Below are positions 17,101 to 24,876 of a stretch of DNA of 64,000 nucleotides, piece after piece. The DNA comes from Acidiferrimicrobium sp. IK. GTDB lineage: Bacteria > Actinomycetota > Acidimicrobiia > Acidimicrobiales > Palsa-688. Location: contig NZ_JAIMCB010000010.1 of NCBI RefSeq assembly GCF_025499425.1, positions 124,001-188,000 of the forward strand. The letters are read 5' to 3'. Positions within the stretch are counted from its first letter, which is position 1. Each line of letters opens with the position of its first letter. Made by a program: the position numbers and the translations under genes. The notes beneath the pieces were generated by a model, which had not been told where the DNA came from, did no database searches, and saw nothing but the letters and a program-made list of their open reading frames with translations.

Positions 17101-17509
17101 CCAGGTGGCCGCCACCAGCACCGGCGACTCGGCCACCGCCACCTGGACCGACAACCCGGTGACCCCGGGCGACTGGAACGTGGACCCGGCGCTGGTCGGC
17201 GTCTTCACGCAGCAGGGCGCCACCCCCGCCCCAGCCCACATCACCTTGCAGGCGACGACCCAGGCGTTCGACCCGGCCGTCACCACCACCTACGGGGACC
17301 TGTGGCAGACCGGGACGGTCAACCCGGTGATCGTGCAGCCGGGCCAGACCACCACCCTCTACGCGGTGATGAAACCCACTGCGGCCGGACCGGTAAGCGG
17401 CACCCTGTACGTGGACACCGCCAGCGAGCTGTCACCCTTCGGCCAGGCCATCCCGGCCGGCGACCAAGTGGCGGCCGTGCCCTACAGCTACACCGCCGCG
17501 GCGGGCTAG
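14195..17509 (+). CDS. Secreted sedolisin-like (S53/S8 clan) serine peptidase with C-terminal beta domains
   Basis: 1104 aa with GGGAGG before its GTG start. Signal peptide VPKRPVIARLGVLGAAALSAGVALPLTPGSAAAA; an inhibitor-like propeptide (about 55-150) with HPVIVLFKDQL; the catalytic domain begins near 190 (GKGVTVAFIAEGFQP). The subtilisin Asp and His boxes are missing, but EASLD (E243, D247) matches the E-x3-D pair of sedolisins, SSGDAG (D352) their oxyanion Asp, and SGGTSEAAPL (S444) the nucleophile. GAGLLNAYQAV closes the domain as in subtilases. About 560 C-terminal residues form Fn3/PPC-like beta domains (TSYLAAHAALAAADQNGF, YFSFDVPQGTPELNVSTRYRNGN). Probably an acidic-type extracellular protease. 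Confidence 0.82.
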   Translation: MPKRPVIARLGVLGAAALSAGVALPLTPGSAAAAPTAPIGQLAGPQAAALATGATHPVIVLFKDQLNSLPATPGLTPQRKAAVASQQAPVVAELHQLNAPHLKTYSVLNALSANVSAAEERRLASDSAVAAVVPDQTAHLSFKAPAAPTTPAAAAPSTACQPGPNGVELDPQALEAIHADSNLPGAGPTASSLGITGKGVTVAFIAEGFQPNQPNFLRRNGKSVVVDEKDFTGEGIGTVSGGEASLDASSIGAQGTSVYTAKLSDGTTCKFNVLGAAPGADIVGLKVFPTNYDATTSAILQAIDYAVTVDHVNVLNESFGYNPLPDTMTDVVRQADEQATEAGTLVDVSSGDAGPTNTVGSPSTDPAVLSAGASTTYRVYAQEGITPSGVAFNGWEDNNLSSLSSSGFTEGLKGPNLIAPGDLNWVSCQVSATQYGACISGGTSEAAPLTSATAALVIQAYRKTHHGATPTPALIKQIITSTATDVGLPADQQGAGLLNAYQAVLAAESVKTADGSPRGKGMTLQTSPDTIAATAPAGTTVTQPVTVTNSGSGTQTVHLAGRVLSDPTTLAARRLKATSASYQQKLTFTVAPGTSYLAAHAALAAADQNGFVDVSLIDPFGRLAIDGLPQGSTLTSNVGVRYPAAGTWTAYVTYQGDVAPSSPIDFVATGQSWQPFGTVTPSSITLAPGASKTVSVAVATPATAGDETAAITLTSPFGQPASIPVALRSLVPLTGGTGTFSVPVFGGNGRGGAPATTQYFSFDVPQGTPELNVSTRYRNGNADNYSLFLVSPTGEALGHASNQLAVGGTTSSPVTVTEVGAASHVLAPAAGRWTAIVAFANPASGPNVSSALDGKITLAPVAATATGLPTGSVALKSSKVVAVTVHNTSGAPQAYFLDPRLNQTVTQTLQPYNSSASVTLPLPTATPIPQFIVPTDTTGLAGQLDATAPATFDMSPYLGDFGGELNGDPQVAATSTGDSATATWTDNPVTPGDWNVDPALVGVFTQQGATPAPAHITLQATTQAFDPAVTTTYGDLWQTGTVNPVIVQPGQTTTLYAVMKPTAAGPVSGTLYVDTASELSPFGQAIPAGDQVAAVPYSYTAAAG

Positions 17510-17520
17510 GCCCGCAGCCA

Positions 17521-17567
17521 CGCGCCTTGGCGTCCCGGCCGGCACCGCCGGTCGGGGCGTCGGCGCG
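17521..17567. terminator. Hairpin between convergent genes
   Basis: A long imperfect stem: CGCGCC (17521-17526) pairs with GGCGCG (17562-17567), and GGCGTCCCGGCCGGC pairs with GCCGGTCGGGGCGTC around an ACC loop, with a few G-U pairs or mismatches. No T-tract follows, as is common for actinobacterial terminators. It lies just after the peptidase stop and before the stop of the convergent membrane-protein gene, so it may serve both. Confidence 0.6.
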
Positions 17568-17581
17568 TCCGGGTCCCGCGG

Positions 17582-19627
17582 CTACCGACCGACGGGTATC
17601 TCAGAGAGCCGGAGGTCTACCGAAGACTTTGAGGCCCAAGGGTCGTTGGATACCACCGTTAGAGAATGGACCGCTGGGACCGCCATAGTAGTGCCACTAT
17701 CAACGGGCCAGTTGAGCAGGTGGGCTGACGACCCAGTGCCTGTTACGAACCGATATCGGGTCGTGTTGTTGACGATGACCGAATAGGTGCCACCTTTGAA
17801 AACCGCACCAGCAAGAAGTCCGGCCAGTGACGGGCTGGTGTGGATGGTGGTCACCAACGCCATGCCCGCCGCTGGTGCCGGAATGGTGACGGCACGACCC
17901 AGCTTTGCGTGAACGTCGGCTAGCGGCTGTGCCCGTCCGCACATGTCATGGGTTCGGTGCAGCAACGTGAGAAACGGCGAGTCGGTGCTGACGACGCGAT
18001 AGTTGCATCGAAGAGCCAGCTCGGCCGCCGGGGAATCCCAGGCGGGGTTTCGGCCATCCAGGCCGAAGCTTTGCTGAAGCACCCACGGCGGCGCGTCCTG
18101 CGAGCCAAAGAACGATGCGTCCAGGTTGTCGAGCGACGATGTGTACGCCGTATATTCCTGTATCGTCGGCATGGGCTGCCATCGCAACTGCGGGTACGTC
18201 CAGGCCATCGGTTGGCCGCGGGGAGCGGCAGCGACACGCTGGCCCCTCATCTCGGTCAACCAGCTCGACGGCAACCTGTAGATGCCCTGCAAGCCGCTCC
18301 TCCCCTCTGCTTCCAAGGTCCGACGGTCTGACGGCAAGACGATCGTCTTGCCGTCAGAGAGCCAAAGGTGTGCCGCGGTTTGGGGACGCGCCACCAGCGA
18401 CGGAGCGACTCCGACCACAGCCGACTCGCAGACCGCTACGGTCAGAAGCAGAGCGGGCTGCACACGCCAAACACGTCGTTGCGCAGGACCGGCAACAGCT
18501 ATAAACAGCAGGGGCGTGGCGGCGAGGAACAGCACATCGTGTTGATCGTGGCGGACAAATGATTCCCTGAAGAGCACCTCCGTCACGACGAGAGTCATCA
18601 GTATCCACCCAGCGGCATGTGGCAATCCTCCCCTCTGGAAGCCACGGAGTCCTGCGATGACCACGACGGTGACGATGGCAACTCCGGCCAACCAGTAGGA
18701 GTAGAGACGTCCGGGCATCTCGCTGGCCATTGCCGAATATCCCGATATGAAAGCGGCCTCGAGTCTCAGCCAGGTGAAGACCGACAGCAGACTATTGCCG
18801 GTAGCAAGCCACACTGCAGCAAACGCGACGGCCAGGCCGCCGATGTAGCCGCCGAGTTGGCGGACGGCACGATCTGGTCGAAGTGCCCAGGCCACGACAA
18901 ACACCAGAAGCACTGGCGGGCCCAGGCTCACCTTGATCAGGCCGGCAACGGCAGTAAAGCCTCCGGCCATGACAAGCTCTTCCCCGAGGCGACGTCCGCC
19001 AGGCCGATCAACGATCTTGACAGCCCAAACAAAGCCCAACGGCACCAGGAATTCCACGGCGAATCCGGGGCTGATCAGCGCCATAACCAGGTAGGAGAAA
19101 AGCAATGCCGCGACGGCGGGAGCGGAACTGCGGAGGGACCGATAGATGACACATCCCGTGCACGTCTTCAGTGCGGTAAGAAACGCGAAGCCGAAAAAGG
19201 CAGGGACCGCGAAGAACAGAACTGGTGACGCCAGGAAGCCGAGAGGGCCAAACGTGAACACCAGGTGCGATCCGAATGAGAGGCGGTCTGTCGCCGCCCA
19301 TTCCAACGCTGCCCGATAGTCGTAATCGATAACATCGACCGGTTTCAGGCTCTGCGGCGAGATGTTCCAGGTGGCTATCGCCAAGAGGAACCCGATGACC
19401 AGTGGCCAGCCAAGTAGCCGCCGTGCAGTCAACGGAGCCAGGATGCCCCCACCGGACCTCTCACGCCTCGGGCGCGCAGCCGACTTCGCAGCCGAGGGAT
19501 CGGGGTTTAGCGGCGAAGGTAGGCCTGCCGTCTCCGCATCGCTCGCCATTACGAGAGATGCCGCGCTGCCCGACTGCGGAAAGCCAAGGTTCGTCGAGGG
19601 GGTGGCACTTTCGCATGCTACCGACAT
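17582..19627 (-). CDS. Large polytopic membrane protein, possibly GT-C glycosyltransferase-like
   Basis: 681 aa. The N-terminal 400 residues hold about ten hydrophobic helices; helix 1 is LGWPLVIGFLLAIATWNISPQ. It is followed by SLKPVDVIDYDYRAALEWAATDRLSFGSHLVFTFGPLGFL, whose aromatic/Asp-rich first loop recalls membrane glycosyltransferases, though no diagnostic motif is secure. The last 280 residues are an extracytoplasmic domain with Cys and Trp. Third positions contain visibly more A and T than neighbouring genes. A start nearer MASDAETAG is possible. It lies downstream of tRNA-Arg on the same strand. Possible laterally acquired surface-glycan gene. Confidence 0.65.
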   Translation of the reverse strand: MSVACESATPSTNLGFPQSGSAASLVMASDAETAGLPSPLNPDPSAAKSAARPRRERSGGGILAPLTARRLLGWPLVIGFLLAIATWNISPQSLKPVDVIDYDYRAALEWAATDRLSFGSHLVFTFGPLGFLASPVLFFAVPAFFGFAFLTALKTCTGCVIYRSLRSSAPAVAALLFSYLVMALISPGFAVEFLVPLGFVWAVKIVDRPGGRRLGEELVMAGGFTAVAGLIKVSLGPPVLLVFVVAWALRPDRAVRQLGGYIGGLAVAFAAVWLATGNSLLSVFTWLRLEAAFISGYSAMASEMPGRLYSYWLAGVAIVTVVVIAGLRGFQRGGLPHAAGWILMTLVVTEVLFRESFVRHDQHDVLFLAATPLLFIAVAGPAQRRVWRVQPALLLTVAVCESAVVGVAPSLVARPQTAAHLWLSDGKTIVLPSDRRTLEAEGRSGLQGIYRLPSSWLTEMRGQRVAAAPRGQPMAWTYPQLRWQPMPTIQEYTAYTSSLDNLDASFFGSQDAPPWVLQQSFGLDGRNPAWDSPAAELALRCNYRVVSTDSPFLTLLHRTHDMCGRAQPLADVHAKLGRAVTIPAPAAGMALVTTIHTSPSLAGLLAGAVFKGGTYSVIVNNTTRYRFVTGTGSSAHLLNWPVDSGTTMAVPAVHSLTVVSNDPWASKSSVDLRLSEIPVGR

Positions 19628-19752
19628 GGCGGAATGCGCTCAGCGACTGGCGCTGCCAGCCGCAGCCTGGTGGCAGCCGGCGGGCCGGCCGTCCCAGCGC
19701 CCCTCCGCTTCAATCAGCCCCTCAGCAAAGCACCCTCTGACCAGGGCGTTTC

Positions 19753-19828
19753 TGGTGCACTCGGCGGGATTCGAACCCACAACCTTCTGATCCGTAGTCA
19801 GATGCTCTATCCGTTGAGCTACGAGTGC
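19753..19828 (-). tRNA. tRNA-Arg(ACG)
   Basis: On the minus strand the acceptor stem GCACTCG pairs with CGAGTGC. D-arm GCTC...GAGC; anticodon stem TCTGA/TCAGA with loop CTACGGA, anticodon ACG (read as ICG, decoding CGU/CGC/CGA). T-arm GTGGG-TTCGAAT-CCCGC. The 3' ACCA is encoded. The gene sits between the membrane-protein gene and nhaA. Flanking bases 19628-19752 and 19829-19977 show no other gene. Confidence 0.96.
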
Positions 19829-19977
19829 GAGACAGCCCAGCCAGTGTAGTAGGCGGGCTCATCGCCGTCATCCCGGCGAGGCGAGGCCAGCGCGGTGGGC
19901 CGACCGTCGCCGCCTGAGGCGGCCAGCGTCGCCTACGAAGCCCCGCCGGCCCTCTAGGTCTGCCGTACCGCTAGCTT

Positions 19978-21513
19978 GTGAAGCTGGGTGTGCCGGGAAG
20001 CCTGGTCGGCGTGTCTTCGCCGACCCCCGGAGATCCTGTGCCCGCACCAGCCCAACCCCGCCGCCGCAACGCGTTCGTCGCCCGCCTGGCCGATGACCGA
20101 GTCGCCGGCAGCGGCCTGCTACTGGCCGCCGTCGCCGCCCTGGTTTGGGCCAACTGGCCTTCGTCGGGCTACAGCCGGTTTTGGACCGCGCACCACGAAG
20201 CGCTCAACCTCAGCCTGCGGGACTGGGCCAATCAGGGTCTGCTGGTGGCGTTCTTCGCCGTCGTCGGGTTGGAGATCCGCCGGGAGGTCATCGCCGGCGA
20301 GTTGAAGACGCTGCGCAGGGCGGTCGTCCCGGTGGTCGCCGCGCTCGCAGGCATGACCGTTCCGGCGCTCCTCTACACCGTCGTCATCGCCGGCGGGGCG
20401 GGTTCGGGCGGCTGGGGGATCCCGACGGCCACCGATGTGGCGTTCGCGGTCGCCGCGCTGACGGTGGTCGGCAACGTCGGCGGGCGAGCCCGGATGTTCT
20501 TGCTGACCCTGGCGGTGGCCGACGACTTGGTCGCCATCGTCATCCTGGTCGTCGCCTACAACCAGGGGGTCAAACTCGGATGGTTGCTGGCCGGGGCCGG
20601 TTCTCTGGGCCTGCTTGTCGGCGTGTGGTGGACGCGGGCGCCGGTCGGTGCGCTGCGCGTCGCGCTGGCCGCCGTCGCCTGGTGGTCGATGCTCCACGCC
20701 GGCGTCGAGGCGTGCGTCGTCGGCGCTGCCCTCGGAGCGTGGGGACCCCGCCGGCGGCCGGCCGACGGTGGGTACAACCCGAAGGTCCGCAGGTGGGAGC
20801 AGCGAGTCCAGCCGCTGGTGAACACCGTCGTGCTCCCCGTGTTCGCGCTGGCGAACATCGGGATCGTGCTGTCGGGCAACCTCTTCGCCGGCGCCGACGC
20901 CACCCGCATCTTCGTGGCGGTGGTCGTCGCCCGGGTCCTCGGTAAGCCGCTCGGGATCGTGGCTGGGACCGCGCTCGGGCGGCGGGCGACCCGGCAGCCC
21001 GACGCTCCGCGCGTCTCGTCGCGCCATCTCCTCGGGACCGGTGCGGTGGCGGGGATCGGGTTCACCGTCCCGCTGCTGATAATCGCCGCCGCGCTCCCGG
21101 CCGGCCCGGAGGCGACCGCGGCGACCGCGGGGCTGCTCACCGGGTCGGTGCTCTCGGTCGGCGCCGCGGCGAGCGCGGTGCGCCTCGAGCTGCGCGAACC
21201 GTGGCTGGTCGCGGTCGGGCTCGACGTGGTCCTCGCCGGCATCGACGCGGCCCTCGGCCGGCACGTGGTCATGGCCGGCCTCTTGGCCCTCGGGCCGGTC
21301 TGCGCCGCGGCCCTGTCCCGCCGGCTCCGACCGACGGCGGCCGTCGGCGCTCTAAGCGCGGCCCTGGTGTTGGTGGTCGCCGGGCCGGACGGAATCTGGG
21401 GCCGTCCGGCTCTTCTCGGGTGGGCGGCCTTGTCGGTCACCGCCGCGGTGGCCTCCGCCGCGATCGTCGCTGCGAGCGGTCCGGTCCGCCCGGTCGGTCG
21501 GTCGGAGAAATGA
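19978..21513 (+). CDS. nhaA: Na+/H+ antiporter NhaA
   Basis: 511 aa. The NhaA core is plain: LRDWANQGLLVAFFAVVGLEIRREVIAGELK, GWGIPTATDVAFAVAALTVVG and LTLAVADDLVAIVILVVAYN, where the paired Asp (ADDL) are the ion-binding residues of the family. ANIGIVLSGN and GTGAVAGIGFTVPLLI match the later conserved helices. It is longer than the usual ~390 aa because of extra C-terminal helices (AALSRRLRPTAAVGALSAALVLVVAG). GTG start; several in-frame GTGs in the first 20 codons leave the exact start open. Exports sodium in exchange for protons. Confidence 0.93.
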   Translation: MKLGVPGSLVGVSSPTPGDPVPAPAQPRRRNAFVARLADDRVAGSGLLLAAVAALVWANWPSSGYSRFWTAHHEALNLSLRDWANQGLLVAFFAVVGLEIRREVIAGELKTLRRAVVPVVAALAGMTVPALLYTVVIAGGAGSGGWGIPTATDVAFAVAALTVVGNVGGRARMFLLTLAVADDLVAIVILVVAYNQGVKLGWLLAGAGSLGLLVGVWWTRAPVGALRVALAAVAWWSMLHAGVEACVVGAALGAWGPRRRPADGGYNPKVRRWEQRVQPLVNTVVLPVFALANIGIVLSGNLFAGADATRIFVAVVVARVLGKPLGIVAGTALGRRATRQPDAPRVSSRHLLGTGAVAGIGFTVPLLIIAAALPAGPEATAATAGLLTGSVLSVGAAASAVRLELREPWLVAVGLDVVLAGIDAALGRHVVMAGLLALGPVCAAALSRRLRPTAAVGALSAALVLVVAGPDGIWGRPALLGWAALSVTAAVASAAIVAASGPVRPVGRSEK

Positions 21514-21630
21514 ACGCCGCGACAGACCTCGCTTCGATGGCAGGGATGTGGCGCGGCGCGCCGGCGCAGAAGGCCTGCAACCCGCGACAGACCCCGGCAA
21601 CAAGCGCCAGGTATGTCGCGGCTTTCATCT
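21511..21630. repeat. Inverted/direct repeat cluster after nhaA
   Basis: TGAACGCCGCGACAGACC at 21511-21528 recurs inverted at about 21611-21628 with two mismatches, and the core CGCGACAGACC occurs a third time directly at 21583-21593. The last copy and the inverted one can form a hairpin (CCGCGACAGACC/GGTATGTCGCGG) with a 17-base loop. The 171 bases between nhaA and surE contain nothing else I can identify. This could be a REP/MITE-like remnant or a transcript 3' structure. Confidence 0.55.
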
Positions 21631-21684
21631 TTCGGGCTGCGGTGGCCGCACGGTGAGGGCCCCGGCACGGCGTAGGGTCAAGCA

Positions 21685-22509
21685 GTGCCCCGGATCCTTG
21701 TCACCAACGATGACGGCATCGACTCCGCCGGCCTCCACAGCCTCGCCCGGGCGGCCACCGCCCTCGGCGACGTCGTGGTCGTCGCGCCTGACACCGAGTA
21801 CTCCGGCGCCAGCGTGGCGCTCGGACCGCTCCATCTCGTCCAACCCGACGTGCACGAAGCGAGCATCGAGGGGGTCCCCGAAGCCTGGGCGGTGAGCGGG
21901 CCGCCGGCGCTGTGCGTGTACTACGCCCGGCTCGGCGCCTTCGATGGCGACTTCGACATGGTGCTGTCGGGGATCAACCCGGGAGCCAACGTCGGCCGCT
22001 CGGTGCAGCATTCCGGCACCGTCGGCGCCGCACTCACCGCCATCAGCGGGGGGATCCCCGGTGTGGCGGTGAGCCAGTCGGTACGAGGCGCGGCGGTCGA
22101 GGGCCAAGCCGTCGGTGACGGCCTCGACGGCCAGCAGTGGGAGACCGCGGCGACCGTCGGGGTGACCGTAGCCAGGGCCGTGCTCGGCGGCCCGGCCGTG
22201 GCGGTGAACGTCAACGTGCCCAACCTGGCGCTCGAGGATCTGGTCGGCTGGCGCCCCACGGTGCTGGCCCCGGCCCCCAGCCGGGGGATCGGCGAGGTGC
22301 GGCTCAGCCCGAAAGAAGGCGCGCCCGGCAGCTACACCGTGAAGCTGAGCTGGGGTGAGCCCCAGCACCTCCCCGCCGACTCCGACGGCGGGGCGGTGGG
22401 CCGAGGCCTGGTCTCGGTGAGCGTCTTGTCCCCCGTCGGCGCCCAGGACCCGTCGCTGCCGGTGCCCGGCGCCTCGGAGTTGACGGCGTTGGTGGGCCGA
22501 GGCCAATGA
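21685..22509 (+). CDS. surE: 5'/3'-nucleotidase SurE
   Basis: 274 aa. Starts VPRILVTNDDGIDSAGLHSLARAATALGDVVVVAPDTEYSGAS, containing the metal-binding NDD and the conserved Ser of SurE. Second motif: VLSGINPGANVGRSVQHSGTVGAAL. Third: GWRPTVLAPAP. Dephosphorylates nucleoside monophosphates. GTG start with AGGGTC upstream. A GH43-like gene follows after 22 bases in the same direction and is probably co-transcribed. Confidence 0.93.
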   Translation: MPRILVTNDDGIDSAGLHSLARAATALGDVVVVAPDTEYSGASVALGPLHLVQPDVHEASIEGVPEAWAVSGPPALCVYYARLGAFDGDFDMVLSGINPGANVGRSVQHSGTVGAALTAISGGIPGVAVSQSVRGAAVEGQAVGDGLDGQQWETAATVGVTVARAVLGGPAVAVNVNVPNLALEDLVGWRPTVLAPAPSRGIGEVRLSPKEGAPGSYTVKLSWGEPQHLPADSDGGAVGRGLVSVSVLSPVGAQDPSLPVPGASELTALVGRGQ

Positions 22510-22531
22510 CCGGAGCGGGGACGGGCTGAGC

Positions 22532-23482
22532 ATGCTGGCCGGTCCCGCCGCACCCGGCGACTTTCCCGACCCCTTTGTCGTGGCGGTCCCCGGCGGCTGG
22601 GGTGCGTTCGCCACCAACGCGGTGGGCCGCAACGTGCAGGTCCGCTTCAGTCCCGACCTGAACAGCTGGGAAGATCGACCCGACGCGCTGCCCGACGTCG
22701 CGTCTTGGGCGGTCGGCGGGTTCACCTGGTCGCCGGCGGTGGCCGCCACCCCCGACGGTTGGGTGCTTTGGTACGCGGTGCGCGAGCCGGTGTCGGGACG
22801 TCAGGCCATCTCCGTGGCCACCTGCTCCACGTGGGACGGGCCCTACCGGGACGTCACGACCGGCCCGGTGATCTTCCAGCGCGACGAGGGCGGCTCGATC
22901 GACCCGAGCGTGTTTCGCGACAGCGACGGCACCCGCTATCTGTTGTGGAAGGCCGACGCCAACGCCTTGCACCGTCCTTCCAGCCTGTGGGGCGCGGCGC
23001 TGGGTAGCGGCGGCGCGTCGCTCGCCGGCGACCCGGTCCGGCTGCTCGATCACGACCGGGGGTGGGAGCAGCCGCTGATCGAGGCCCCGAGCTTGTGGTC
23101 GGCGGGCGGTCGGTACTGGCTGGCGTACTCCGCCGGCTGGTGGGAGTCGAGCGGCTACGCAATGGGGTTGGCGGTGGGTGAGGGGCCGCTCGGCCCGTTC
23201 ACCAAGCTGACGGCGCGACGCCCGTGGGTGAGCAGCGATCGGATGGCCGCGGGCCCCGGCGGCCAAGAGGTGTTCGCCGACGCCGCGGGCGGCCTCCGGC
23301 TGGCGTACCACGCGTGGACGCCGGGCCAGGTGGGCTACGCCAACGGCGGGGCGAGGACGCTGCGTATCGGGCGGGTCGGCCCGGTGCCGGCCGCTGACGA
23401 CCTGCCGGTCAACTCCCGCCGGTGGTGGGAGCTGTGGAAGCCGGCGGGTCCGGCGCCGGCGTTGCCCCCGGTGACGCCGTAG
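22532..23482 (+). CDS. GH43-like five-bladed beta-propeller glycosidase
   Basis: 316 aa without signal peptide. The three carboxylates of family 43 can be placed: FPDPFVV (D13, base), EGGSIDPSVF (D124, pKa modulator) and LIEAPSLW (E184, acid). Repeating W/Y-rich blade edges (GYLLWKAD-like RYLLWKADANA, RYWLAYSAGWW, GLRLAYHAW) agree. The family contains arabinofuranosidases, xylosidases and arabinanases; the specificity here is unknown, and lack of a signal suggests action on imported oligosaccharides. Downstream of surE on the same strand. Confidence 0.8.
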   Translation: MLAGPAAPGDFPDPFVVAVPGGWGAFATNAVGRNVQVRFSPDLNSWEDRPDALPDVASWAVGGFTWSPAVAATPDGWVLWYAVREPVSGRQAISVATCSTWDGPYRDVTTGPVIFQRDEGGSIDPSVFRDSDGTRYLLWKADANALHRPSSLWGAALGSGGASLAGDPVRLLDHDRGWEQPLIEAPSLWSAGGRYWLAYSAGWWESSGYAMGLAVGEGPLGPFTKLTARRPWVSSDRMAAGPGGQEVFADAAGGLRLAYHAWTPGQVGYANGGARTLRIGRVGPVPAADDLPVNSRRWWELWKPAGPAPALPPVTP

Positions 23483-23515
23483 GCGGTTAGCGGCGAGTGG
23501 ACTGCGCTCCGGGCC

Positions 23516-23548
23516 CGGGTGCTCAGGGGCCCGAGTGCTCAGGGGGCC
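23516..23548. repeat. Short direct/inverted repeat at a convergent gene junction
   Basis: CGGGTGCTCAGGGGCC at 23516-23531 is followed at once by a near-copy, CGAGTGCTCAGGGGGCC. The same stretch contains GGGCCC/GGGCCC complementarity able to form a GC-rich stem. The second copy includes the stop codon of the convergent PLP-enzyme gene. It may act as a terminator for the GH43 transcript. Confidence 0.4.
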
Positions 23549-24846
23549 CGGCGGGCCTTGACGCCCGCCCCGCCGAGGATCACCACGACCGGAGCGTCCT
23601 CGTCGGCGGGGCCGGTAGCGGCGTGGCGGGCAAGGTCCCACGCGGCCCACACCGCCGCCGCGGTGGGCTCGACGTCGACGCCTTGCGACCCGAGGTAGCG
23701 CTGCGCCGCACCGATGCGTTCTTCGGGGGCCAGCAGCACCCGGCCGCCGGTGCGGCTGAGCACCTCCAGGATCTGGGTGCCTCGGGGCGGGTCGGCGATG
23801 GCGATGCCCTCGGCGACCGTCGGCCCCGGGCCGCCGGCGGCTGCGGCGGGGGCTGCCGCTGCGGAGGCGGCTGGGGCTGCCGGCCCGGGAGCGGCGACCG
23901 GCCCGGGCGCGGCTGGGCCCTGGTGGGCGCCGGCGAGGAGCGGGGCGCAACGTTGCGCCTGCACGGCGAGGACCCGCGGTACCCGCTCGATCAGCCCGGC
24001 GCGCTGAAGCTCCAGGAACCCGAGGTCCAAGCCGAGCACCATGCTGCCGTTGCCGGCCGCGCATACCACGGTGCCGGGCGCCCGGCCGCCGAGCTGCTCC
24101 CAGAGCTCGTAGGCGCAGGTTTTGGTCCCGTGGAGGAACAGCGGCTGGTGCACGTGGCTGGCGTACACCGCGCCGGTCTCGCCGAGCCGGGCGACCGCCG
24201 CGGCGGTGGCCGCCGCCCGGTCGCCCTCCACCCGCCGCACCGTGGCGCCGGTGCCGGCGATGGCCGCTTCCTTGCCCGGGGAGGTCGAGGCCGGAACGAA
24301 GATCTCCGCGGCGATCCCGGCTCGGGCCGCGTACGCAGCCAGCGCGGCGCCGGCATTGCCGCTGCTGTCCGCGACCACCGACCCGACGCCGGCCGCTGAC
24401 ATGCCGGCGACCATCACCGCCGCGCCGCGGTCCTTGAACGACAGCGTGGGGGTCACGAAGTCCAACTTCAGCCACACGCCGCCCGGACCGGGCACCAGCG
24501 GGGTCAACCCCTCCCCCATGCTCACCGCCGGCGACCCGGCCACTGCCAGGGGCGGGAGGGCGCCGGCGTAACGCCACAGCGACCAAGGCGTCCCGGTGGG
24601 CGCGCCGGGCGCGCCAGCGGCGCTGGGGGTGCCGGCCGCGCCAGGGGCGCCGGGCGCGCCAGTTGAGCCGGGCGCCCCTAGGAGCATCGCCGGGTCGAGG
24701 GGCGGCGAGGACGGGTCCAACAGCCCGCCGCAATCGCATCGCCAGCGGAAATCCTCCAGCGGGTACGCGGCCGCGCAGGCGGAGCAGGTAGCGGCCCACC
24801 CACCCGGCCCGGCACGCAAGGCCCGGTCAGTCGGAGATGTCGGCAC
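23539..24846 (-). CDS. Threonine synthase-like PLP enzyme with low-complexity inserts
   Basis: 435 aa. N-terminal zinc-ribbon-like CSACAAAYPLEDFRWRCDCGG, typical of this threonine synthase branch. MGEGLTPLVP precedes LKLDFVTPTLSFKDRGAAVMV, where Lys in SFKDRG binds PLP. ADSSGNAGAALAAYAARAGI is the substrate Ser/Asn loop. VVCAAGNGSMVLGLDLGF stands where the phosphate-binding GxGxG-type loop is expected. Two unusual stretches interrupt the fold: GAPGSTGAPGAPGAAGTPSAAG near residue 57 and a ~40-residue Ala/Pro/Gly run (GPAAPGPVAAPGPAAPAAS). No thrB or hom lies nearby, so another beta-elimination or replacement reaction is possible. GTG start. Confidence 0.8.
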   Translation of the reverse strand: MPTSPTDRALRAGPGGWAATCSACAAAYPLEDFRWRCDCGGLLDPSSPPLDPAMLLGAPGSTGAPGAPGAAGTPSAAGAPGAPTGTPWSLWRYAGALPPLAVAGSPAVSMGEGLTPLVPGPGGVWLKLDFVTPTLSFKDRGAAVMVAGMSAAGVGSVVADSSGNAGAALAAYAARAGIAAEIFVPASTSPGKEAAIAGTGATVRRVEGDRAAATAAAVARLGETGAVYASHVHQPLFLHGTKTCAYELWEQLGGRAPGTVVCAAGNGSMVLGLDLGFLELQRAGLIERVPRVLAVQAQRCAPLLAGAHQGPAAPGPVAAPGPAAPAASAAAAPAAAAGGPGPTVAEGIAIADPPRGTQILEVLSRTGGRVLLAPEERIGAAQRYLGSQGVDVEPTAAAVWAAWDLARHAATGPADEDAPVVVILGGAGVKARRAP

Positions 24847-24876
24847 CGGCCGACGGTACCCCGACCCCGCGACCGC

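Noticed and set aside
14069-17239. A 1056-codon open frame on the minus strand opposite the peptidase gene
   Set aside because: It is a composition shadow of the peptidase coding strand: Gly/Arg/His-rich, no domain, and the plus-strand protein has a signal peptide and conserved motifs.
14195-17509. Calling the large peptidase a catalytically dead subtilisin
   Set aside because: Although the subtilisin Asp and His boxes are missing, the Glu-x3-Asp, Asp and Ser pattern of sedolisins is present at appropriate spacing.
19628-19977. Integrated mobile element at tRNA-Arg
   Set aside because: No integrase, no direct repeat of the tRNA 3' end and no insertion-sequence ends were seen around the gene.
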